A DNA stretch of 6,956 nt, taken from the NCBI GenBank assembly GCA_021767845.1, contig JAASSQ010000153.1, positions 1 through 6,956 on the forward strand. The letters are read 5' to 3'. Under the pieces are notes generated by a model that was given only the letters and a program-made list of their open reading frames with translations, searched no databases and was not told the origin of the DNA. This DNA is from Roseovarius sp. GTDB taxonomy: Bacteria > Pseudomonadota > Alphaproteobacteria > Rhodobacterales > Rhodobacteraceae. A program made the position numbers and the translations under genes. This document shows, piece after piece, positions 1 through 5,203 of the stretch. Positions within the stretch are counted from its first letter, which is position 1, and each line of letters starts with the position of its first letter.

Positions 1-596
1 CCGGCGCGGGATGCGCGGCGGTGGCGCATGATCTGTCCGATCGGGACGGTCTGGCCGATCTGGCGCGCGCGGTCTCGGACCCGTTCGGGCCGCCGGATAT
101 CGTGGTCCACGGCGCCGGGATCAACACGCGGGAGCCGGCCGACGAGGTCACGCCCGAAGGCTGGGACATCACGCTGGCACTGAACCTGTCCGCGCCGTTT
201 TTCCTGAGCCAGCAGCTTGTGCCGTCGATGAAAGAGCGGGGCTGGGGCCGGATCGTCAACTTCGCCTCGTTGCAGACGTGGCGGGCTTTTCCGGGCGGTG
301 TGGCCTATGGCGCCAGCAAGGCGGGGATCGCGCAACTGACCCGCGCCATGGCCGAGGCGTGGTCGCCGCACGGGATCACCGCCAATGCCATCGGGCCGGG
401 GTTTTTCCGCACGGAGTTGACCGCGCCGGTCTTTGACGACCCCGAGCGCGCGGCGCGCAACGCGGCGGCCACCTGCATCGGCCGCAATGGTGAGGTCGAG
501 GATCTGGACGGGCCGCTGCTGTTCCTCGTGTCGCCCGCATCGGATTACGTGACGGGGCAGGTGCTGATGGTCGATGGCGGGTTCACCGCGAAATGA
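1..596 (+). CDS. SDR-family NAD(P)-dependent oxidoreductase, 3' part (5' end outside window)
   Basis: This is a cytoplasmic classical short-chain dehydrogenase/reductase. The frame is open from base 3 and gives 197 visible residues. The GTG at 21 is not the real start: in-frame residues continue upstream of it, and the glycine-rich TGxxxGxG cofactor loop that opens an SDR is missing. Visible SDR landmarks, numbered in the fragment, are the DLSD cofactor-side Asp region (10-13), HGAG replacing the usual NNAG (36-39), and the catalytic tetrad N61, S89, Y102 and K106 in a YGASK context. PGFFRTEL follows, and the C-terminus is a typical VTGQVLMVDGG. About 50 residues are missing compared with a normal 250-residue SDR. 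The stop overlaps the next start (ATGA, 593-596), so the two are translationally coupled. The pairing with a zinc dehydrogenase resembles gluconate 5-dehydrogenase/idonate dehydrogenase pairs. That is inference, and the substrate is unknown. Confidence 0.93.
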   Translation, partial: GAGCAAVAHDLSDRDGLADLARAVSDPFGPPDIVVHGAGINTREPADEVTPEGWDITLALNLSAPFFLSQQLVPSMKERGWGRIVNFASLQTWRAFPGGVAYGASKAGIAQLTRAMAEAWSPHGITANAIGPGFFRTELTAPVFDDPERAARNAAATCIGRNGEVEDLDGPLLFLVSPASDYVTGQVLMVDGGFTAK

Positions 597-1585
597 AGGC
601 GCTTGTCTATACCGGGGCCGAGGCGTTCGATTTTCGCGACGCGCCCAAGCCCGAGCCCGCGGCGGGCGAGGTCTTGATCCGGGTCGAAAGCGTTGGCATC
701 TGCGGGTCGGACATGCACGCCTATCTGGGCCATGACGAGCGCCGCCCCGCGCCCCTGATCCTGGGCCACGAGGCGGCAGGCGTGATCGAAACCGGACCAC
801 GCCAAGGCACGCGCGTCACGATCAATCCGCTGGTGACCTGCGGCACCTGCCCGGCCTGCACCGCGGGGCGCGACAACCTGTGCCCGGAGCGGCAGATCAT
901 CTCCATGCCGCCGCGCGAAGGGGCCTTTGCCGAGTGGCTGACCATGCCCGAAGGCAACCTTGTCCAGGTGCCGGAGCACGTCAGCGCCGACCAGGCGGCC
1001 TTGGCGGAACCGATCGCTTGTGGCTGGCACGCCGCGCGCCTGGGGCTGGCGGCGCTTGATACCGGGCACCGCCCACGCGCCCTGGTGCAGGGGGGCGGGG
1101 CAATCGGCCTTGGCGCCGCGCTGAGCCTTGCCGCGCAGGGCATCGACGATGTGACGATCCTGGAGCCCAACGTGATCCGGCGGCGTTACCTGTCGCTGAT
1201 CTGCGGGCAGAGGGCGCTTGATCCCGATGCCCTGGAGGCGGATGCGCTTTATGACATCGTGATCGACGGGGTGGGATACGAGGCGACACGCGCACAGGCC
1301 ACGGCCCTTGCGCGGCCCGGCGGCGTGATCGTGCATATCGGCCTGGGCCAGCCGGCGGGCGGGCTGGATGTGCGGCGGATGACCTTGCAGGAGATCACCT
1401 TCATCGGCACCTATACCTACACGGCCCGCGATTTCCGGCAGACCGCGCAAGCGATGTTCGATGGCAGGCTGGGGCCACTGGATTGGACCGAGGCGCGCCC
1501 GCTTTGCGAGGGGCAACGGGCCTTTGCCGGTATTCGCAAGGGCACCGTCGCGTCGCCCAAGATCATCCTGAAACCGGGTCGCTGA
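593..1585 (+). CDS. Zinc-dependent medium-chain alcohol/polyol dehydrogenase
   Basis: A 330-residue cytoplasmic MDR-superfamily dehydrogenase that oxidises an alcohol group with a nicotinamide cofactor. Catalytic zinc ligands are C37 (GICGSD), H59-E60 (GHE) and probably E139 (AEP). The structural-zinc lobe has all four cysteines, C83, C86, C89 and C97, in the usual Cx2Cx2Cx7C spacing. The Rossmann loop is GGGAIG (167-172), and an acidic residue ends the following strand (E191), which favours NAD+ over NADP+. The length is slightly below the usual 340-350 residues, without a missing motif. The family contains sorbitol, threonine, idonate and galactitol-phosphate dehydrogenases; the sequence does not let me choose. 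The ATG lies inside the stop of the upstream SDR, so the two probably act in consecutive steps of one polyol or sugar-acid pathway (inference). The gene ends 8 nt from the convergent membrane regulator gene, with no terminator hairpin visible. Confidence 0.93.
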   Translation: MKALVYTGAEAFDFRDAPKPEPAAGEVLIRVESVGICGSDMHAYLGHDERRPAPLILGHEAAGVIETGPRQGTRVTINPLVTCGTCPACTAGRDNLCPERQIISMPPREGAFAEWLTMPEGNLVQVPEHVSADQAALAEPIACGWHAARLGLAALDTGHRPRALVQGGGAIGLGAALSLAAQGIDDVTILEPNVIRRRYLSLICGQRALDPDALEADALYDIVIDGVGYEATRAQATALARPGGVIVHIGLGQPAGGLDVRRMTLQEITFIGTYTYTARDFRQTAQAMFDGRLGPLDWTEARPLCEGQRAFAGIRKGTVASPKIILKPGR

Positions 1586-1593
1586 ACGCCGGC

Positions 1594-2298
1594 TCAGAGC
1601 ACCTCGATCACGTCCTTGTCGATCGCCAGCATGTAGCCGCGCCGCGCGATGTTCTTGACCAGAAGCTCGCTGACCATCTGGTTGCCGAGCGTGTCGCGAA
1701 GGCGCTTGATCCGTGTGGCGCCGGCGGCCTCGTCGCACTCGGCCGGGGGGCGGCCCGAGATCACGGCCTCGATCTCGGCCCCTGACAGCACGTCGTCGTC
1801 CATGCGGGCCTCGGCCAGCACGGCAAGCGTTTCCATCGCCGCATCCGTCAGCTTGAACCCCATGTTGTTGAGGTAAACGGTATTCTCTTCGCGCGTGATG
1901 AGCAGGGAACTGACCTGGATGCCCGATTTCTCGATCTGTGCCATGCGGCGGTTCATCGCCACCAGCATCACCAGGAACACCAATGCGGCCACCAGAAGCG
2001 CGGTGGCAAAGACCAGCAGAACGAAGATCACCATGCGGTAGCTGGCCAGCGTTTCCGAAAACGCCGTGCCGGACAGCGCGAGGATTTCCAGCAGCTTGAT
2101 CTCGGCATCCGAGGTCAGGGCATCGTTCTCGACGAAGATCCGTTCGACCCGTGCGTTGAACGCCCCGGCATCGGGCAGGGTCAGGAACAGGAACACGGCG
2201 GTCAGCCCGAGGATCGCCACGATGGCGGCGACGCCGAGGATGACCACCCTGTTGCCGGATCGGCGGGCGTCGGCAGCTGAGCCGGAGCCGGTGTTCAC
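1594..2298 (-). CDS. Membrane-anchored protein with C-terminal OmpR/PhoB-type winged helix
   Basis: A 234-residue inner-membrane protein. The N-terminal 17 residues carry arginines and should be cytoplasmic. TM1 spans about 18-41, a mostly helical periplasmic segment about 42-88, and TM2 about 89-115, ending in the positive NRR. The cytoplasmic rest (about 128-234) follows the OmpR/PhoB effector-domain pattern: short strands with TREENTVYLNN, then LTDAAMETLAVL (150-161), a recognition-helix-like ATRIKRLRDTLG (194-205) and the wing VKNIARRGYML (214-224). ToxR and CadC carry this domain at the N-terminus before a single TM helix, so the order here is reversed. There is no receiver or kinase domain. 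The start is GTG at 2298, with AGGAAAGGA (2313-2305) six bases upstream; an ATG at 2300 is out of frame. The stop of the upstream secreted-protein gene lies inside this ribosome-binding site, so the two are co-transcribed. The winged-helix call is from pattern reading. DNA binding and the signal are inferred. Confidence 0.85.
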   Translation of the reverse strand: MNTGSGSAADARRSGNRVVILGVAAIVAILGLTAVFLFLTLPDAGAFNARVERIFVENDALTSDAEIKLLEILALSGTAFSETLASYRMVIFVLLVFATALLVAALVFLVMLVAMNRRMAQIEKSGIQVSSLLITREENTVYLNNMGFKLTDAAMETLAVLAEARMDDDVLSGAEIEAVISGRPPAECDEAAGATRIKRLRDTLGNQMVSELLVKNIARRGYMLAIDKDVIEVL

Positions 2299-2311
2299 AT
2301 CGCGTCCTTTC

Positions 2312-2554
2312 CTACTCGTCCCGAACCGACAGCACCTTGAGCAGGGTCATGCCCCGTGCCGCCATGCGCGCCTGCAACTGCTTGCGGGCGTTTGCCTTGG
2401 TGCAAGGCCCGTCGATCTGCGCGACATCGTAATGAAGCTCGAGCGGGTTGTCGCGCTTGGCCTTGTATTCGGCAAGGCAGGCGGCCTGTGCCGCGCCCGC
2501 GCCAGTCACGGCAAGGCAGGCGGCAACCATGAGAAATGTGTGTATGCGTGTCAT
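2312..2554 (-). CDS. Small secreted two-cysteine protein, unknown function
   Basis: An 80-residue protein with a clear Sec signal peptide: a short basic start (MTR), a hydrophobic core at about 6-22, and an AQA|A cleavage site after residue 24. The residues before C26 do not make a lipobox, so it is probably a soluble periplasmic or secreted protein of about 56 residues. The mature part has exactly two cysteines, C26 and C51, which could form a disulfide. It begins with CLAEYKAKRDNPLELHYDV and ends with TLLKVLSVRDE. From memory this resembles a Rhodobacteraceae family of short conserved hypotheticals (CYADYKAKRD-like N-termini); this is unverified. I see no enzyme motif. It is the first gene of an operon with the membrane winged-helix protein: its TAG stop (2314-2312) is 13 nt before the next start. 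The ATG at 2554 lacks a good Shine-Dalgarno sequence, so translation may be weak. A ligand or partner of the downstream membrane protein is a speculative role. Confidence 0.82.
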   Translation of the reverse strand: MTRIHTFLMVAACLAVTGAGAAQAACLAEYKAKRDNPLELHYDVAQIDGPCTKANARKQLQARMAARGMTLLKVLSVRDE

Positions 2555-2733
2555 GTGGCGAAGATGCGCCGAACCGCGTGGCTATTCAATATCGCGCGGG
2601 CCGTCGGCGGGCTGCTATCGGATAACAGGGGCACGATATTGCCTGTCGTTGGCGGTCGGGCGGACCATTGGGGCATGCCTGTCCGGCGATGCCGTCGGAC
2701 GATTTCACCGTAATTCGAGAAAGGACAGCCCCC
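2555..2733. promoter_or_regulatory. Divergent intergenic region shared by two secreted-protein genes
   Basis: This 179-bp gene-free stretch separates the minus-strand operon (secreted protein plus membrane winged helix) from the plus-strand basic secreted protein, so both promoters should lie here. I could not find a convincing -35/-10 pair on either strand. It holds an inverted repeat, CAATATCG (2587-2594) and CGATATTG (2634-2641), an odd palindrome TATCGGATA (2616-2624) between the arms, and a possible hairpin GTCCGGC...GCCGTCGGAC (2681-2700). A good ribosome-binding site, AGGA at 2722-2725, serves the plus-strand gene. Confidence 0.5.
2587..2641. repeat. 8-bp inverted repeat in the divergent promoter region
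   Basis: CAATATCG at 2587-2594 is the exact reverse complement of CGATATTG at 2634-2641. The arms are separated by 39 bp, a 47-bp offset or about 4.5 helical turns. The arms are AT-rich in otherwise GC-rich DNA. This could be a pair of operator half-sites or chance; the sequence alone does not decide. Confidence 0.4.
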
Positions 2734-3171
2734 ATGTTACATCGCAGGTTAATCGCAACAATCCTTGCCGCCTCGGTCGCCGTCACCGGGCTTACGGCCG
2801 CCCCGGCCCGCGCCGACAATTCGGATCTCGCCAAGGTTCTTCTGGGTGCCACGGCCCTGGTGGTGATCGGCAGCGCCATCGCCGAGGGCGCAGACCGCGA
2901 CCGCCGCGTGATCCATCGCGCGCCGCCCCGAACCAAGGTGGTCAGGCACCATCATCGCTACAAGGCGCCGGTGAGTCACCGCGGGGCCTATGCGCCGGTG
3001 CGGCGGCACGGGGCCTATGCGCCTGTCCGGCATCGGCAGGTGCACAGCCACGCCCCGCGCAGGGTGCAGCCCGGCCGCGCCCGCATCGCGCTGCCCAAGG
3101 CGTGCCGGGTCAGGAACGCGGGCAACCGCACCGTTTACAGTGCCCGCTGTCTGCAGCGCCGGGGGTATTGA
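2734..3171 (+). CDS. Secreted, very basic His/Arg-rich protein, unknown function
   Basis: A 145-residue exported protein that I do not recognise as a named family. The signal peptide is MLHRR, a hydrophobic core to about residue 24, then the ARA|D cleavage site after residue 27. A second hydrophobic stretch follows in the mature part (about 32-52, LAKVLLGATALVVIG), which might anchor it or pack as a helix. Residues 53-118 are low-complexity and rich in Arg, His, Pro, Tyr and Val, including a tandem 9-residue unit ending GAYAPVR (84-90 and 93-99). The C-terminus is more ordered, LPKACRV (120-126) to RCLQRRGY (138-145), with cysteines C124 and C139 that may pair; a similar tail occurs in other small roseobacter secreted proteins as I recall them. 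The start at 2734 is chosen because AGGA (2722-2725) lies eight bases upstream and the signal peptide begins there. Extending to 2668 would bury the signal peptide. Polyanion or metal binding is only a guess. Confidence 0.82.
   Translation: MLHRRLIATILAASVAVTGLTAAPARADNSDLAKVLLGATALVVIGSAIAEGADRDRRVIHRAPPRTKVVRHHHRYKAPVSHRGAYAPVRRHGAYAPVRHRQVHSHAPRRVQPGRARIALPKACRVRNAGNRTVYSARCLQRRGY
2983..3030 (+). repeat. Tandem 27-nt coding repeat (GAYAPVR units)
   Basis: Two copies of a 21-nt block (2983-3003 and 3010-3030) recur with a 27-nt period inside the basic secreted-protein gene. Both encode GAYAPVR. They differ only at a few bases near the end of the block, so the duplication is fairly recent or selected. 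Confidence 0.75.
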
Positions 3172-3193
3172 GGCCGATGCACGTCCGGGCCGG

Positions 3194-3222
3194 AAAAGGG
3201 AAGGGCACCCCTCTTCCCTTTT
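3194..3222 (+). terminator. Strong hairpin terminator after the basic secreted-protein gene
   Basis: AAAAGGGAAGGG (3194-3205) pairs with CTCTTCCCTTTT (3211-3222) as a 12-bp stem with one G-U pair and a five-base loop, CACCC. It starts 22 nt after the stop at 3171. The A-run at the 5' side and T-run at the 3' side make it look bidirectional. It ends 32 nt before the rnhB start, so rnhB either has a promoter I cannot see or depends on read-through. Confidence 0.75.
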
Positions 3223-3254
3223 GCAATTGCGCGCGGCCTTTGGCATGAGAAGCC

Positions 3255-3890
3255 ATGACAAACGGACCGGATTTCGAGCTTGAGACGGCGGCAATGGCAG
3301 ACGGTGCCTTGCGGATCGCCGGGGTGGACGAGGTGGGCCGCGGCCCGCTGGCCGGGCCCGTCACCGCCGCGGCGGTGGTGCTGAACCCGGCGCGCTTGCC
3401 CGACGGGCTGAACGATTCCAAGCGGCTGACGGCCAAGCGGCGCGCGGCGCTTTACGAGGCGGTGTTCGAGATGGCCGAGGTGTCGATTGCCCATGCCACG
3501 GTGCCCGAAATCGACGAGTTGAACATCCTGCGCGCCTCGCACCTGGCGATGGAGCGGGCGGTTGCCGGGTTGGCCACGCAGCCCGATCTGGCCCTGATCG
3601 ACGGCAACCTGATCCCCCGAAACCTGACCGTACCGGCGCGCGCCGTGATCAAGGGAGATGGCAAATCGGTGTCCATCGCGGCGGCCTCGATCGTGGCGAA
3701 AATCACCCGGGACCGCATCATGTGGGATTTGGCGCAACAGTTTCCGGGCTACGGCTGGGAGAGCAATTCGGGCTACCCCTCGAAAGGTCACAGGGCGGCA
3801 CTTCAAAATATTGGGATCACCCCACACCATAGACGATCCTTCAAGCCGGTACACAATATCTTGTATCAAGAAAAATATATAAGTGACTGA
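3255..3890 (+). CDS. rnhB: Ribonuclease HII
   Basis: A 211-residue cytoplasmic endonuclease that cuts the RNA strand of RNA-DNA hybrids and nicks at single ribonucleotides misincorporated in DNA, using divalent metal. All family signatures are present: GVDEVGRGPLAGPV with catalytic D25 and E26 plus the GRG motif (28-30), NDSKRLT (53-59), LIDGN with D116, and KGDGKS with D135, followed by AAASIVAK and the C-terminal SGYPSKGH. The four acidic positions match the E. coli D16/E17/D108/D126 pattern in order and spacing. The start at 3255 is weakly supported: GAGAAG sits only two bases before it, but the N-terminus PDFELE is typical of related proteins. M14 (3294) is an alternative that keeps the active site. 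The last 30 codons are markedly AT-rich and run into the ccrM regulatory region. The rnhB-ccrM order is a known alphaproteobacterial arrangement. Confidence 0.96.
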   Translation: MTNGPDFELETAAMADGALRIAGVDEVGRGPLAGPVTAAAVVLNPARLPDGLNDSKRLTAKRRAALYEAVFEMAEVSIAHATVPEIDELNILRASHLAMERAVAGLATQPDLALIDGNLIPRNLTVPARAVIKGDGKSVSIAAASIVAKITRDRIMWDLAQQFPGYGWESNSGYPSKGHRAALQNIGITPHHRRSFKPVHNILYQEKYISD

Positions 3891-3927
3891 TTCAAAAAAG
3901 AAATTGACGGCGAATCGGGTTTGACTC
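3889..3927. promoter_or_regulatory. Cluster of three GANTC methylation sites upstream of ccrM
   Basis: GATTC (3889-3893, overlapping the rnhB stop), GAATC (3912-3916) and GACTC (3923-3927) lie within 39 bp, 53 to 91 bases before the chosen ccrM start. A fourth, GATTC at 4030-4034, is inside the first codons of ccrM. By eye I find only eight GANTC sites in the whole window, so half sit in this 146-bp stretch. GANTC is the CcrM target. In Caulobacter, ccrM transcription responds to GANTC methylation state, and GcrA acts at methylated GANTC promoters. The regulatory role here is inferred. Confidence 0.75.
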
Positions 3928-3932
3928 ATTTT
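3904..3932 (+). promoter_or_regulatory. Candidate sigma-70 promoter for ccrM
   Basis: TTGACG (3904-3909) matches a -35 box at five of six bases. After a 17-bp spacer, CATTTT (3927-3932) would be a poor -10 box. GAATC lies in the spacer and GACTC touches the -10, the geometry reported for GcrA/GANTC-controlled promoters. TTGAC recurs at 3921 and 3932, so another register is possible. Transcription would start near 3939, leaving a leader of about 40 nt. Confidence 0.4.
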
Positions 3933-3979
3933 TGACCTCAACGACCAGAGCGCCAAAGCGCCGGGCAATGAGGCAGAGA

Positions 3980-5095
3980 ATGAAAACGATGACCAAGTCC
4001 AAGGGCGCGGCCGCGCTCCCCCTGAACACGATTCTTGACGGCGATTGCATCGAGGTGATGAACAGCCTTCCCGAGGCATCCGTTGACCTGATCTTCGCCG
4101 ATCCGCCTTACAACCTGCAACTGCGCGGCGATTTGCACCGCCCCGACAACAGCGCCGTTGACGCCGTTGACGATGCCTGGGACCAGTTCGCCAGCTTCGA
4201 GGTCTATGACCGGTTCACCAACGAATGGCTCAAGGCGGCGCGGCGTCTGCTCAAGCCCAATGGCGCGATCTGGGTCATCGGCTCTTACCACAACATCTTC
4301 CGCGTGGGCGCGGCGCTGCAGAACAATGGATACTGGATCCTGAATGACGTGGTCTGGCGGAAATCGAACCCGATGCCGAATTTCCGCGGCAAGCGCCTGA
4401 CCAATGCGCATGAAACGATGATCTGGGCCTCCAAGCAGGAGGGCGCGAAATACACGTTCAATTACGAGGCGCTGAAATCGCTCAATGACGGGGTGCAGAT
4501 GCGCTCGGACTGGGTGCTGCCGATCTGCACGGGACACGAGCGCCTGAAGGACGAGGACGGCGGCAAGGCGCATCCGACGCAAAAGCCCGAAAGCCTGCTG
4601 CACCGTGTTCTGGTGGGCACGACCAATCCCGGCGACGTGGTTCTGGACCCGTTCTTCGGGACCGGCACCACGGGGGCCGTGGCCAAGATGCTGGGCCGCG
4701 ATTACATCGGGATCGAGCGCGAGGAAAGCTATCGCAAGGTTGCGGAAAAGCGGCTGCGCGCGGTGCGGAAATACGACCGGCAGGCGTTGGAGGTGTCGGC
4801 CTCCAAGCGGGCCGAGCCGCGGGTGCCCTTCGGGCAGTTGATCGAGCGCGGGATGCTGCGCCCCGGCGAGGAATTGCTGAGCATGAATGGCCGCCACAAG
4901 GCCAAGGTGCGCGCCGACGGAACGCTGGTGGGCGATGACGTGAAGGGCTCGATCCACCAGGTGGGTGCGGCCCTGGAAGGCGCGCCGAGCTGCAACGGCT
5001 GGACCTACTGGTGCTTCAAGCGCGACGGCAAGACCGTGCCGATCGACCTGCTGCGCCAGCAGATCCGCGCCGAAATGGCCGAACGGCCGAACTGA
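3980..5095 (+). CDS. ccrM: Cell-cycle-type adenine DNA methyltransferase (GANTC-specific), CcrM
   Basis: An orphan N6-adenine methyltransferase that transfers a methyl group from S-adenosylmethionine to adenine in GANTC. In Caulobacter it remethylates the chromosome late in replication. From the 3980 start it has 371 residues, against 358 in Caulobacter. It is beta-class: catalytic DPPY (41-44) precedes the SAM motif FFGTGTTG (225-232). Between them are the family blocks AIWVIGSYHN, WRKSNPMPNF and AHPTQKPE (197-204). The C-terminal RAMA-type domain (about 277-371) keeps SKRAEPRVPFG, GSIHQVGA and CNGWTYW (338-344), characteristic of CcrM. The start is uncertain: ATG occurs in frame at 3968, 3980 and 3989. 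I chose 3980 because GAGG (3970-3973) lies six bases upstream; 3989 is a fair alternative. A TTG at 3932 lies in the promoter region and is rejected. No restriction endonuclease is nearby, which supports a regulatory rather than defence role. Confidence 0.96.
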   Translation: MKTMTKSKGAAALPLNTILDGDCIEVMNSLPEASVDLIFADPPYNLQLRGDLHRPDNSAVDAVDDAWDQFASFEVYDRFTNEWLKAARRLLKPNGAIWVIGSYHNIFRVGAALQNNGYWILNDVVWRKSNPMPNFRGKRLTNAHETMIWASKQEGAKYTFNYEALKSLNDGVQMRSDWVLPICTGHERLKDEDGGKAHPTQKPESLLHRVLVGTTNPGDVVLDPFFGTGTTGAVAKMLGRDYIGIEREESYRKVAEKRLRAVRKYDRQALEVSASKRAEPRVPFGQLIERGMLRPGEELLSMNGRHKAKVRADGTLVGDDVKGSIHQVGAALEGAPSCNGWTYWCFKRDGKTVPIDLLRQQIRAEMAERPN

Positions 5096-5157
5096 GAACA
5101 CCCCTTTCAAGAACACCGCCGGTGCCTGTGGCCTGACAACATGGGCACTCAACTTGT

Positions 5158-5184
5158 GCCCCGCCCTTGTGGCGGGGCTTTTTT
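5158..5184 (+). terminator. Rho-independent terminator after ccrM
   Basis: GCCCCGCC (5158-5165) pairs perfectly with GGCGGGGC (5171-5178) around a five-base loop, CTTGT, and six T residues follow (5179-5184). It lies 62 nt after the ccrM stop and should end the rnhB-ccrM transcript. Confidence 0.9.
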
Positions 5185-5203
5185 CGTCGGGCCGGGCGCC
5201 GGT

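Noticed and set aside
1582..1597. CTGA...TCAG inverted repeat at the convergent junction as a terminator.
   Set aside because: The four-base arms simply contain the two facing TGA stop codons; there is no stable stem or T-run.
545..1738. A 397-codon minus-strand open frame over the zinc dehydrogenase.
   Set aside because: It is a shadow frame: the opposite strand encodes a dehydrogenase with all zinc ligands and the Rossmann loop, and the antisense product has no recognisable motif.
2639..2716. TTGCCT, TTGGCG and TAATTC as promoter boxes for the basic secreted-protein gene.
   Set aside because: No pairing gives a -35 and -10 with proper spacing and acceptable matches, so no promoter is claimed.
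2448..3248. A 266-codon plus-strand frame covering the divergent region and the secreted basic protein.
   Set aside because: It crosses the divergent promoter region and contradicts the signal peptide and ribosome-binding site of the real gene at 2734. Its product is low-complexity Arg/Gly/Pro.
3859..3871. TCTTG-TAT-CAAGA inverted repeat in the 3' end of rnhB as a terminator or operator.
   Set aside because: The arms are only five base pairs, AT-rich and within coding sequence; this is likely chance.
3932..3979. TTG at 3932 as the ccrM start.
   Set aside because: It lies within the candidate -10 and GANTC cluster, has no ribosome-binding site, and the added residues are basic and unlike CcrM N-termini.
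3135..4079. A 314-codon minus-strand frame opposite rnhB.
   Set aside because: It runs through the terminator, rnhB and the ccrM promoter, with no motif and shadow-frame composition.
3980..5095. A restriction-modification system built around the methyltransferase.
   Set aside because: No endonuclease or specificity subunit lies on either side; the C-terminal domain and the rnhB neighbour identify the orphan CcrM.
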